A DNA stretch of 46,583 bases from Clostridia bacterium (GTDB taxonomy: Bacteria > Bacillota_A > Clostridia > Christensenellales > Aristaeellaceae), in the NCBI GenBank assembly GCA_017399225.1, contig JAFQEB010000131.1, positions 1 to 46,583 of the forward strand, given 5' to 3'. The position numbers were made by a program, and so were the translations under genes. Shown in pieces: positions 6,659-14,182 of this stretch. The notes under the pieces are model-generated. The model made no database searches. It saw only the letters and a program-made list of their open reading frames with translations, and was not told where the DNA came from. The stretch's first letter is position 1, and every line of letters begins with the position of its first letter.

Positions 6659-8581
6659 TCACTTTTTCTGCGTACTTTCCGCCCATTTCAGCACGGCGGC
6701 GGCAGCATTCTTCGTCATGCCGGGCACGGCGAGCAGCTGCTCCTCCGTGGCTTCCCGGATGGCCTTGAGGCTGCCCAGCTTCGTCAGCAGGGCCTTGCGG
6801 CGCTTCGGGCCGATGCCGGGGATGTCCTCCAACTGGCTGTGGATGCTGGCCTTGCCGCGAAGCCCGCGGTGGTGCGTGATGCAGAACCGGTGGGCCTCGT
6901 CGCGCACCCGCTGGATCAGGTGCAGCTCCGGCGTGTGGTGATCCAGCAGGATCGGCTCCTCCCGGTCAGGCAGGAAGATCTCCTCCTGCTTTTTCGCCAG
7001 GCCGAACATGTGGATGTCGGCGGGGGCAACGCCCATATCCAGCAGCGCCTGCCGCGCGAACCGCAGCTGCTGCGGGCCGCCGTCGATCAGCACCAGGTCG
7101 GGCAGGTCGCTGAACTTGCCGCCGATGGCTGGCAGCCCCGCGGCCTCGCGCTCCGCCTTTTCCTTCAGGCCGTGCTCAAAGCGCCGGCCCAGCACCTCGT
7201 TCAGCGAGGCGAAGTCGTTCGCGCCCTCGACCGTCTTGATGCGGAAGCGCCGGTACTCCTTCTTCGCCGCTACGCCGTCGATGAACACCACCATGCTGGC
7301 CACGCTCAGCACGCCCTGCGTGTTGGAGATGTCGTAGCCCTCGATGCGCCTGGGAGGGTGGGGGAGCCCCAGCGCCTTGCCCAGTGCCGCCGCCGCGCCC
7401 GTCGTGCGTTCCTCCCGGATGGAGGCCTTGGCGTTGCGCTTTTCCAGCGCGTCGGCGGCGTTCTTGGCCGCCAGCAGGATCAGGTCGTGTTTCTCGCCGC
7501 GCTTGGGGGTCGCCAGGCTGACCGTTTGACGGGTCGTGCCGGCGGCGCCCTTTTGCTGCCGCAGCCACATTTCGAGCTGCTCGCGGCTGCCCTCGGGCAG
7601 GGCCTGCACCAGCACATGGCGGGGGATCAGGTTGCCGTCCTCGTAGTACTGGGTGATGAACTCCGCCAGCACCTCGCCGGGATCCTCGCTGCCCTCGCGG
7701 GGGAGGGCGAAGTGGTCGCCGCCGATCATGCGGCCGCCCCGGACGTAGAAAATGTGCACCATCGCGTCCAGCCCATCCTGGGCCAGGGCGATGATGTCCT
7801 GCTCGCTCTTTTCGGTGCGGATGGCGATTTGCCGCTCCATCAGCCCCTCGATATCGCGGATCTTGTCCCGGATGGCGGCGGCCCGCTCATACTGCATCTT
7901 GGCGGCGCAGTCCATCATGTCCTTGTGCAGCACCTTGAGCACCTGGTCGTAATCGCCGCCCAGGAAGGCCAGCACGCCGTCCATCATGTCCCAGTACTGC
8001 TCCTCGGTGCACTTGCCCGCGCAGGGCGCCATGCACTTGCCGATCTCGTAATTCACGCAGGGGCGGCTGGGCTTTTTCAGCGGCAGGTCCTTGCGGCAGG
8101 TGCGCAGGGGAAACACGCCCCGCACCGCCTCGATCACCTGGCGCACCGCCGTCGCGCCGATGTAGGGGCCAAAGTACTTCGCGCCGTCCTTGTTCGCGCC
8201 CTCGGGCATCCGCCGGGCCAGCTCCAGGCGGGGGAACGGTTCCTTCAGGTTCACCTTCAGGTAGGGGTAGTGCTTGTCGTCCTTGAGGAGGATGTTGTAG
8301 TGGGGCCTGTGCAGTTTGATGAGGTTGCACTCCAGGCACAGGGCCTCCAGGTTGGAGTCGCACAGCAGGATGTCAAAATCGTCGATATTGGCGATCATCG
8401 CGGCGACCTTCGGGGTATGCTCGGTATCCCGGAAATAGGAGCGCACGCGGTTTTTGAGGTTCACCGCCTTGCCGACGTAGATGATCGTGCCCTCCGCGTC
8501 CTTCATCAGGTAGCAGCCGGGGGATTCGGGCAGCATGGCGATCTTGGTTTCGAGCTTTTCGCCCCAGTTCAAGCGGGCCAC
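6659..8581 (-). CDS. uvrC: Excinuclease ABC subunit C (UvrC)
   Basis: Nuclease subunit of nucleotide excision repair; makes both incisions around a lesion after UvrA/UvrB loading. About 640 residues, normal length. The GIY-YIG nuclease domain is at the N-terminus (PGCYLMKDAEGTIIYVGKA, then RVRSYF). A cysteine-rich segment (CVNYEIGKCMAPCAGKC) and a UVR motif (KMQYERAAAIRDKI) follow. The RNase H-like 3' half holds EGYDISNTQG and LVLIDGGPQQ, and a helix-hairpin-helix tail ends in IPGIGPKRRKALL. GTG at 8581 is preferred because AGGAG lies 8 nt upstream; GTG at 8590 would overlap that site. Confidence 0.97.
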   Translation of the reverse strand: MARLNWGEKLETKIAMLPESPGCYLMKDAEGTIIYVGKAVNLKNRVRSYFRDTEHTPKVAAMIANIDDFDILLCDSNLEALCLECNLIKLHRPHYNILLKDDKHYPYLKVNLKEPFPRLELARRMPEGANKDGAKYFGPYIGATAVRQVIEAVRGVFPLRTCRKDLPLKKPSRPCVNYEIGKCMAPCAGKCTEEQYWDMMDGVLAFLGGDYDQVLKVLHKDMMDCAAKMQYERAAAIRDKIRDIEGLMERQIAIRTEKSEQDIIALAQDGLDAMVHIFYVRGGRMIGGDHFALPREGSEDPGEVLAEFITQYYEDGNLIPRHVLVQALPEGSREQLEMWLRQQKGAAGTTRQTVSLATPKRGEKHDLILLAAKNAADALEKRNAKASIREERTTGAAAALGKALGLPHPPRRIEGYDISNTQGVLSVASMVVFIDGVAAKKEYRRFRIKTVEGANDFASLNEVLGRRFEHGLKEKAEREAAGLPAIGGKFSDLPDLVLIDGGPQQLRFARQALLDMGVAPADIHMFGLAKKQEEIFLPDREEPILLDHHTPELHLIQRVRDEAHRFCITHHRGLRGKASIHSQLEDIPGIGPKRRKALLTKLGSLKAIREATEEQLLAVPGMTKNAAAAVLKWAESTQKK

Positions 8582-8615
8582 GGAGTTCACTCCTTTCGCG
8601 GATCATTGTGCTGAT

Positions 8616-8644
8616 ATTATACGGGATACCGGAAATGAAGTCAA
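8616..8644 (-). promoter_or_regulatory. uvrC promoter
   Basis: Minus strand TTGACT, 17-bp spacer, TATAAT; the -10 box is 35 bases upstream of the GTG start. No LexA-type box is evident. Confidence 0.85.
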
Positions 8645-8674
8645 CCGAAACAGATAAAGGCCGGCAAACCAAAT

Positions 8675-8790
8675 GGCTCCCCCTTGGGGGGAGCTGTCAT
8701 CCGGCTTGTCCGGATGACTGAGAGGGTTCGCCGCTGCGGCAACCGCCCTCTCAGCCGCCTTACGGCGACAGCTCTCCCGGCGGGAGAGCC
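8675..8790. repeat. Composite inverted-repeat element (two hairpin-bearing arms)
   Basis: Two related arms face each other. The left arm reads GGCTCCCCC, a hairpin closing with GGGGGGAGC, TGTC, a second hairpin, then TGAGAGGG. The right arm on the opposite strand reads GGCTCTCCC, a hairpin closing with GGGAGAGC, TGTC, a second hairpin, then CTGAGAGGG. Terminal bases are GGCTC at both ends. It lies between uvrC and the downstream end of the ArsR-like gene and could also terminate that gene. No transposase is encoded; a MITE- or REP-like nature is inference. Confidence 0.75.
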
Positions 8791-8796
8791 TTCAAA

Positions 8797-9429
8797 TCAC
8801 TCCATCTGCCCCTGCGTATACGTCCCATCCACCAGATCGGCAACGCCCGCCAGCAGCATGATCACGCCCTGCACGCGGTGGGGCTGGATGATGTAGGAGC
8901 CGCGGTGCGCCTTGTCCTCGACGACCAGATCGGCGGTGAGCAAAGGCTTCAAATGATGGTACACCTGCCCGGTGGAGGAGAAGCCGCAGTCGCTGACCAG
9001 CTCGGCCACCGTGCGGGGCTTGCGCAGGATCGCCAGCAGCATGTTCAGCCGGTCGTTGCTGCCCACGCAGCTGAGCACCTTCTCCGCCGTGCCCTTCTCG
9101 ATCAGCGCGAGCAGCCCGTCGGTGTTCAGGTCATTTTTGACCCAGGTGGACTGCCGCCCGCCGGAGGCAAACACGCCCATGTAGGTGATCCGGCCGGTGC
9201 TGCCGTCCGCGCCGCAACTATCCTCCAGGTCGCTGACGAGGGAGGAGATGCGCTCGTCCGGGTGCATACCTACCATCTTTTCCACATGGCCGACGGTGGG
9301 GTTGGGCCCGCCCGTCGCGCAGGGGGGCAGCTGGGGCGCGAACTGCTTCAGCGCCTCCATCATGGCGGCCTGCATGTCGTTCATCTGCTGCTTCAGGGCG
9401 TCGATCTCTTTGCCAAAGTTACGTTCCAT
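8797..9429 (-). CDS. ArsR-like winged-helix transcriptional regulator
   Basis: Probable DNA-binding repressor of 210 residues. Residues 1-30 are predicted helical (LKQQMNDMQAAMMEALKQF) and could form a coiled coil. A middle region, about 45-110, is of unknown fold. A winged helix occupies about 120-190: NDRLNMLLAILRKPRTVAEL, the recognition region GFSSTGQVYHHLKPLL, and the wing LVVEDKAHRGSYII. This resembles ArsR-type regulators. GGAGG lies 7 nt before the ATG at 9429. A consensus promoter and a palindrome sit immediately upstream, suggesting autoregulation. No metal site or target operon is evident nearby. Confidence 0.8.
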   Translation of the reverse strand: MERNFGKEIDALKQQMNDMQAAMMEALKQFAPQLPPCATGGPNPTVGHVEKMVGMHPDERISSLVSDLEDSCGADGSTGRITYMGVFASGGRQSTWVKNDLNTDGLLALIEKGTAEKVLSCVGSNDRLNMLLAILRKPRTVAELVSDCGFSSTGQVYHHLKPLLTADLVVEDKAHRGSYIIQPHRVQGVIMLLAGVADLVDGTYTQGQME

Positions 9430-9448
9430 AGGACACCTCCAGGATTGT

Positions 9449-9461
9449 GAATTTGGAATTC
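9449..9461. promoter_or_regulatory. Putative operator palindrome of the ArsR-like gene
   Basis: GAATT-TGG-AATTC, a 5-bp perfect inverted repeat about 10 bases downstream of the -10 box and 20 bases before the start codon. Placement suits an autorepression site; this is inference. Confidence 0.4.
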
Positions 9462-9470
9462 CGTAAATAC

Positions 9471-9499
9471 AATATAGCATAGACGCGACGATTTGTCAA
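9471..9499 (-). promoter_or_regulatory. Promoter of the ArsR-like gene
   Basis: Minus strand TTGACA, 17-bp spacer, TATATT; a near-perfect sigma-A promoter 42 bases before the start codon. Confidence 0.85.
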
Positions 9500-9543
9500 T
9501 ATGCAATTCCGGAAAAATGAATTTAAAATTTGTGTTTCCAAAC

Positions 9544-9574
9544 AAAAAGGAGCCCCTCTGTTTAGAGAGGCCCT
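9544..9574 (-). terminator. Probable terminator after signal peptidase gene
   Basis: On the minus strand AGGGCCTCT and AGAGGGGCT form a hairpin with two mismatches, followed by CC and TTTTT. Confidence 0.45.
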
Positions 9575-9585
9575 GGAAAAGTACC

Positions 9586-10281
9586 TTAATCCTTCATGCC
9601 GGAATCTTCCAGCGTGGCGGGGATGCGGTGCCAGATCACGCCCTCGACGCGGCCGACGATCATGTCGCGGGCCACCGCGCCCACCTGGGGATTGCGGCTG
9701 TCGTTGGAGCTGTTGCGGTTATCGCCCATGAGGAAGTAATGCCCCTCGGGAACGGTGTAGGGGCCGTAGTCGCTCAGCATCTTCTCGTGCAGGAACTTCT
9801 CCTCATAGGGGACGTTGTTGACGTACAGCGTGCCGCTGCGGATCTCCACGGTATCGCCGGGCAGACCCACCACGCGCTTGACGAAGTTCAGGCGCGCGCC
9901 GCGGCTGTCCACACGGCCGGGATAGTTGCAGACCACGACGTCGAAGAGCTCCGGCTCGCCGCCCACGGTGAAGTAGGTGCCCTTGCTGGTGAAGGGGATC
10001 CCGAAGAAGGAGGTGCCGTAGGAGGTCTTGGAGACGAACATGATCTCGCCGTGATGCAGCGTGGGATACATGCTGTCGCCGTCCACATAAACCGGCTGGA
10101 AGATAAAGGAGCGGGCCACAAAGGCGATCACCAGCGCGGCCACCAGCATGATGACCCATTCGAGAAGCTCGCGCTGCCAGGTCTTTTTCTTCTTGCCGTC
10201 CTCTGCCTCGGGCTTATCCTTCGCGAGAGGCTTGCTGTTTGCGGTGGGAACGACGGGTTGTTCGATTTCCATATCGGCCAT
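9586..10281 (-). CDS. lepB: Signal peptidase I
   Basis: Membrane serine protease that removes Sec/Tat signal peptides on the outer face of the membrane. 231 residues with a basic, lysine-rich cytosolic N-terminus (about 1-35) and one membrane segment (about 38-60). Box B DGDSMYPTL carries the nucleophile Ser70. Box D RLNFVKRVVGLPGD carries the general-base Lys135. Box E is MGDNRNSSNDSR (185-196). This is the gram-positive single-spanning form. An AGG-rich site lies about 9 nt before the ATG; an in-frame ATG three codons later is also possible. Confidence 0.96.
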   Translation of the reverse strand: MADMEIEQPVVPTANSKPLAKDKPEAEDGKKKKTWQRELLEWVIMLVAALVIAFVARSFIFQPVYVDGDSMYPTLHHGEIMFVSKTSYGTSFFGIPFTSKGTYFTVGGEPELFDVVVCNYPGRVDSRGARLNFVKRVVGLPGDTVEIRSGTLYVNNVPYEEKFLHEKMLSDYGPYTVPEGHYFLMGDNRNSSNDSRNPQVGAVARDMIVGRVEGVIWHRIPATLEDSGMKD

Positions 10282-10469
10282 GGGAAATAACCTCGCTTTC
10301 GTTGATCAGCTGTAGGGACTTCATGATTGTAACGAATCAGCCGGGGAAAAGTGTGCATGAAATCTCTTCCTGCCGGGGGATAATGGCAGGATAACGCAAA
10401 AACCGGCTTTTGACAATACATGCTGCCCGTTTTGTACAGCTGTGCGTCTGAATTGTCGCCTGCGGCGCC

Positions 10470-11291
10470 TTACACGTCGCCGTTGAGCCAGAAGGCAGGC
10501 TTGACCATCGCGGTCTCGGTATCCGGGTCGATGTCCATCACCATCAGGCTCTTTTCGCCGGTGATGCGCTTCTTCAGCGGCTTGGCGGTGGACATGACGA
10601 AGGCCGTGCCGACCACGCTCACGCCGAACTCGCGCATCAGATCCACCATGCCCTTGGCCGTGCCGCCGCCCTTGAGGAAGTCGTCGACGATCAGGCACTT
10701 CTGCCCCTCCTTCACCGCGCGGCGGGAGAGGCTCATGGTTTCGATGCTGCCGGAGCCGGAAACGTAGTTGATGTTCACCGCGCTGCCCTCATACACCTTG
10801 GAGGCGCGGCGGGCGATCACCAGCGGCACGCCCAGGGCATGGGCGGTGGCAAAGGCTGCGGGGATACCCTTGGTCTCCATCGTCAGCACGAAATCGGGCG
10901 CGGCGGCATAGTACTCCGTCGCGATGATCTCGCCCATACGGTTCACGATATCCGGGTTGGCCAGGATGTCGGAGTAGTACAGGAAGCCGCCGGGCAGCAC
11001 GCGCTCTGCGCCGGAAAGCATCTGGCACAGCTCGCTGACGAACTGCCGGGCCTCCGGGCGCTTCACCTTCGTGCGGAAGCGGACGCCGCCCGCTGCGCCG
11101 GTCACCGTCTCCAGCTCGCCCAGGCCGAACTGCGCCACGACCTCCCGCAGGATATCGATATCCTCGCTCATGGTCGACTTGGCAGCGCCGAAAAGGTCGC
11201 AGAAATGGGACAGGGTGAAAATGTGGTTCGGCGAACCGGAGAGGATCTTCATCATGGCGCTCATGCGCTCGTTGCGGCGGATCTTTTCCAC
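10470..11291 (-). CDS. purR: Pur operon repressor PurR (Bacillus type)
   Basis: Purine-biosynthesis repressor whose effector is PRPP. The 273-residue length is typical. An N-terminal winged helix covers about residues 1-75 (SPNHIFTLSHFCDLFGAAKSTMSEDI). A phosphoribosyltransferase-like domain follows, with FLYYSDIL, METKGIPAA and the PRPP loop IVDDFLKGGGTAKGM (201-215). The start is a GTG at 11291 with AAGGAG 9 nt upstream. No purine genes lie nearby, so targets are elsewhere, and I saw no clear PurBox pair in the window. Confidence 0.95.
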   Translation of the reverse strand: MEKIRRNERMSAMMKILSGSPNHIFTLSHFCDLFGAAKSTMSEDIDILREVVAQFGLGELETVTGAAGGVRFRTKVKRPEARQFVSELCQMLSGAERVLPGGFLYYSDILANPDIVNRMGEIIATEYYAAAPDFVLTMETKGIPAAFATAHALGVPLVIARRASKVYEGSAVNINYVSGSGSIETMSLSRRAVKEGQKCLIVDDFLKGGGTAKGMVDLMREFGVSVVGTAFVMSTAKPLKKRITGEKSLMVMDIDPDTETAMVKPAFWLNGDV

Positions 11292-11377
11292 GGATGTACG
11301 CTCCTTCTGTATATGACCGGTGATGAAAAGGCTGTCTGACGCGCCTGCAGAATGCTCAGCAGGGGGACATCCCGGTC

Positions 11378-11386
11378 ATTATACCA
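11378..11386 (-). promoter_or_regulatory. Possible extended -10 promoter of purR
   Basis: Minus strand TGG-TATAAT, an extended -10 without a recognisable -35, about 87 bases upstream of the GTG. Confidence 0.5.
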
Positions 11387-11443
11387 CAAAGCTGCGAATG
11401 ATGGAATAGCCTTTTTGGCAAAATGTTCGTCTTTTTTGAAAAA

Positions 11444-12751
11444 TTACCGGGCCATCAGCTGCTTGAGCAGGTCGGAGGCATTGTCCTCCTCCATGAAAAC
11501 GTTGGTCTTCATCACGGAGAGGTCGTGGGCGGGCTCTTTGTCGTAGAGCGCCTGATCGGCGTAGTCCAGGATCAGCTCCATGTCGCTGCGGCTGATCTCA
11601 TGGCCGCTCAGATGTACGATCATGTTGTTGTTCTCCGGCACACCCAGGATATCCCATGCGGGCTGGCTGCCCACGAAGGCCATCGTCTGGCCCTCGACGT
11701 TGTTCCATTCCTCGCTCAGGATGCCGGTGATGATGATCATGTGCCGGTCGGGGGCGGCGGTGAGGGCGGCCAGCATGTGCTGGTCAAAGGGCATCTGCTG
11801 GGCCTCCGGGGTCAGGCGAAAGTTGCTGCAGAACCAGTGGCGCTCGCTGCTGGAGCGGATGTTGCCCCAGGATTCGCAGGTACCGTTCTTCCACAGGCCG
11901 GTGCCTTCGCTGTTGCGGTAGCCCAGGCTGCTCAGGTCGAAGGTCTTGCCCGCGCAGGTATAGCGCAGCATACCCAGGCCGCCCGCGCCGGAGCAGGAGG
12001 GCACGACGAACTTGATCCGCTCGTCAAAGGCGCCGGCCACCGCCGCGGACTTGCCGAAGCGGCTCACGCCACCCACGATGCTGTAATCGACGTTGATGTT
12101 CAGTGCCTGGGCCGCGCCCATTTCCAGTGCGTCGATGATCTTCGATACACCCCAGGCCCAGGCGGTCAGCGCGCCGGTCTGGGTGGTGGGCGTGTCGCCG
12201 TAGGGATAGAGGGTATAGAACGCGCCCGTGCGGGAGGAATCATCCGCGGCAACGGCATAGGCGGAGTAGGCAAAGCCTGCATAGCCGCGGGTCGTTGCAT
12301 ACCTGCCGGCCTCGCTCAGGCCCCACCAGCTGTATTCGATGTAGTAGGGCCAGCCGCCCTCGGGGGCCTCGCCGGCGGGCAGGGTGAAGGGCACGGTCAG
12401 CGTCACCTCGCGGCCGTCGCGGGCAACGGTGATGAGCAGATTGCTGCCCTCCACCTTCCAGGTGAGGGTTTCCTCGGAGCCGTCGGGGAGGTAGCCGTAC
12501 ATATAATATTCGTACAGTCCCTTGAGCTCCGCCCGGCGCTGGGCCCAGTCCTCAGCGGTCTCGACCTTGCGGCCGTCCTGGAAGGTCATCAGGTCGGGTA
12601 GGGTGTAGATGGATCTGAGGCGGATCGGGTTCTCGTAGGGGGAGGGATCGGGGATCGGGTCACCCCATTTCAGCCCGGCGGAGCCCTCTTCGGCCAGCGC
12701 CATGGCGGAAAGGGAGAACACGGCCAGCAGGAACAGGATGAACAGCTTCAT
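11444..12751 (-). CDS. Secreted CE15-like glucuronoyl esterase
   Basis: Alpha/beta hydrolase resembling carbohydrate esterase family 15, which cleaves lignin-glucuronoxylan esters. 435 residues with a signal peptide (MKLFILFLLAVFSLSAMALA, then EE). The nucleophile elbow is GVSRFGK (Ser230; the family usually has GCSRxGK). VVPSCSGAGG, ERHWFCSNF and the C-terminal LSGHEIS (candidate catalytic His384) match CE15 block order. AAGGAGG precedes the ATG. It starts 12 bp after the DUF4364 gene, so the two are cotranscribed. Substrate is inferred from family only; other polysaccharide or acyl esters are possible. Confidence 0.82.
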   Translation of the reverse strand: MKLFILFLLAVFSLSAMALAEEGSAGLKWGDPIPDPSPYENPIRLRSIYTLPDLMTFQDGRKVETAEDWAQRRAELKGLYEYYMYGYLPDGSEETLTWKVEGSNLLITVARDGREVTLTVPFTLPAGEAPEGGWPYYIEYSWWGLSEAGRYATTRGYAGFAYSAYAVAADDSSRTGAFYTLYPYGDTPTTQTGALTAWAWGVSKIIDALEMGAAQALNINVDYSIVGGVSRFGKSAAVAGAFDERIKFVVPSCSGAGGLGMLRYTCAGKTFDLSSLGYRNSEGTGLWKNGTCESWGNIRSSSERHWFCSNFRLTPEAQQMPFDQHMLAALTAAPDRHMIIITGILSEEWNNVEGQTMAFVGSQPAWDILGVPENNNMIVHLSGHEISRSDMELILDYADQALYDKEPAHDLSVMKTNVFMEEDNASDLLKQLMAR

Positions 12752-12763
12752 GCGGGTACCTCC

Positions 12764-13525
12764 TTACTTCGTATCGGGGATGGCGTCGTGCAGGGCTTCC
12801 AGGACGAATTGGCGGATGGGGGCGGCGGCCTCGGGCCAACGCAGCGCGCTGCAGCGAGCCAGGTGCTCGTCCGGCAGGGACATCATCAGATCGATGCCGG
12901 GGGTGAGGGGATCGTCGGTCAGGGTGAGGAGCCAGTCGTTTGCGCCGCACTGGCGCACCAGATCGCCGGAGGGCAGCGCGGGCATGGGCTCTGCCGGATC
13001 GTAGGCGGAGGTCAGCTGGGCCAGCACGGTGCTGTAGATCGCCTGCACGCAGCTGCGCCACCTTTCCGGTAGCAGGGTGAAGGTCTGCCCGGGGGCCAGG
13101 TAGAGCATCAGATCCATCAGGGTCGCGGCGCTGTCCAGCAGCCGCAGGTGGATGCACATGCGGCCGTCCGGCAGGGTGAAGGACTCCGCCGGGGCCATCT
13201 GCTCGGTCTGGAAGCGCTGCTTCCATTCCTCGGCGCAGTTGTCGATGACGGCCCTCCGGCTGGCGGGGATGCGCCGGACGAAGCTGTCCAGGATGTAGTC
13301 GCCCTCGCCGGTCACCTCGATCAGATGGCCCAAAGGATGTGCCCGCATGGTGATCTGCCCCTGCTGCTCCATTTCGGACAGCGCCAGCTGCATGGTGATG
13401 TAGTTCATCAGGTCGCTTTCGGCCATGGCCTGCAGCAGCTGCATGGCGGTCACCGGCCCCAGGCGGCGCAGGGCGTAGAGGATCACGAGGCGGTTTTCCG
13501 TTTCGGGGATGTGCTTGCGTTCCAT
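12764..13525 (-). CDS. DUF4364 family winged-helix protein
   Basis: Protein of about 253 residues whose N-terminus (ENRLVILYALRRLGPVTAMQ, then DLMNYITMQLALSEMEQQGQI) matches the DUF4364 pattern, a family of predicted winged-helix DNA-binding proteins. The remainder, with RRAVIDNCAEEWKQRF and several short strands, is a ligand-like domain of unknown role. The start at 13525 begins MERKHIPETENR; the Shine-Dalgarno is modest (GGGAG 11 nt upstream). Its stop is 12 bp before the secreted esterase. A regulatory role is inferred from the fold, not shown. Confidence 0.78.
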   Translation of the reverse strand: MERKHIPETENRLVILYALRRLGPVTAMQLLQAMAESDLMNYITMQLALSEMEQQGQITMRAHPLGHLIEVTGEGDYILDSFVRRIPASRRAVIDNCAEEWKQRFQTEQMAPAESFTLPDGRMCIHLRLLDSAATLMDLMLYLAPGQTFTLLPERWRSCVQAIYSTVLAQLTSAYDPAEPMPALPSGDLVRQCGANDWLLTLTDDPLTPGIDLMMSLPDEHLARCSALRWPEAAAPIRQFVLEALHDAIPDTK

Positions 13526-13595
13526 GTTGCTTGATGCTCCCATCAGTTTTCTGTCAGGTATGATTAGACGCGCAGGGCTGTGAATCCTGCCGGGA

Positions 13596-13628
13596 AAAAG
13601 AAAAACCCTCATGCGGGCTGCATGAGGG
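13596..13628 (-). terminator. Terminator after the HPr-like gene
   Basis: Minus strand CCCTCATGC / GCATGAGGG (9 bp, 5-nt loop) followed by TTTTTCTTTTT. Confidence 0.9.
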
Positions 13629-13685
13629 CTGAATGTCGTCAGCAATGCGGTGGACGGGGGATACCCGTTCCGCGGGGTCGGGCGA

Positions 13686-13913
13686 TCAGACGATGAAGGG
13701 CTTGATCTCGGTGAGCAGATCCTCGCACTCTTCGCTGTAGATCTCCAGGGTCACAGGCTTGGACCAATCCAGAGAGAAGATGCCCAGGATGGACTTGGCG
13801 TCAACAACGTGGCGGCCGCTGCGCAGGTCCATGTCGTAGGGGTAAGCGCCGACGATCTGTACGAACTTCTGGCCGTCGGTGATCAGGTTCATCTTAATCT
13901 TTACGGACCTCAT
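13686..13913 (-). CDS. HPr-like protein lacking the catalytic histidine
   Basis: 75-residue protein with the HPr fold signature in its second half: SGRHVVDAKSILGIFSLDWSK followed by an EEIKPF-like last helix. KSILGIFSL corresponds to the region around HPr Ser46 (here Ser41). The HARPA phosphorylation motif is absent: the equivalent N-terminal segment is LITDGQKFVQ. It therefore cannot take phosphate from enzyme I at His15 and may be regulatory, by analogy with Crh of Bacillus. GGAGG lies 9 nt before the ATG. It is monocistronic, with its own promoter and terminator. Confidence 0.85.
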   Translation of the reverse strand: MRSVKIKMNLITDGQKFVQIVGAYPYDMDLRSGRHVVDAKSILGIFSLDWSKPVTLEIYSEECEDLLTEIKPFIV

Positions 13914-13948
13914 TGGAATGCACCTCCTGAATTTCTTGGTACGGCATG

Positions 13949-13977
13949 ATTATACTATCTCCGGGCACAAATTGCAA
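13949..13977 (-). promoter_or_regulatory. Promoter of the HPr-like gene
   Basis: Minus strand TTGCAA, 17-bp spacer, TATAAT; the -10 box is 35 bases upstream of the start codon. Confidence 0.85.
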
Positions 13978-14136
13978 GCGTTTTCAATCAAATAATTTCC
14001 TGTGCTATGGTAAAACCGGTGCGAAAACACAGGGCTGATTTGGTGAAAGCGGCAGGAGAGCAAGAAGGTTTTTAGCGGCTTTTTTCGGCAGGAATGTAAA
14101 GATTGCAAAACAGGCATTCCCTTTTTGGCTGCAGGA

Positions 14137-14145
14137 TGGTATAAT
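14137..14145 (+). promoter_or_regulatory. Possible extended -10 promoter of recD2
   Basis: TGG-TATAAT, extended -10, 37 bases upstream of recD2; -35 is not recognisable. The 269-bp gap 13914-14182 holds this and the divergent HPr-like promoter, otherwise nothing I can identify. Confidence 0.55.
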
Positions 14146-14182
14146 AGAAAGGATTACGCAGCAAGGGAAGGGGGCGAGCGGG

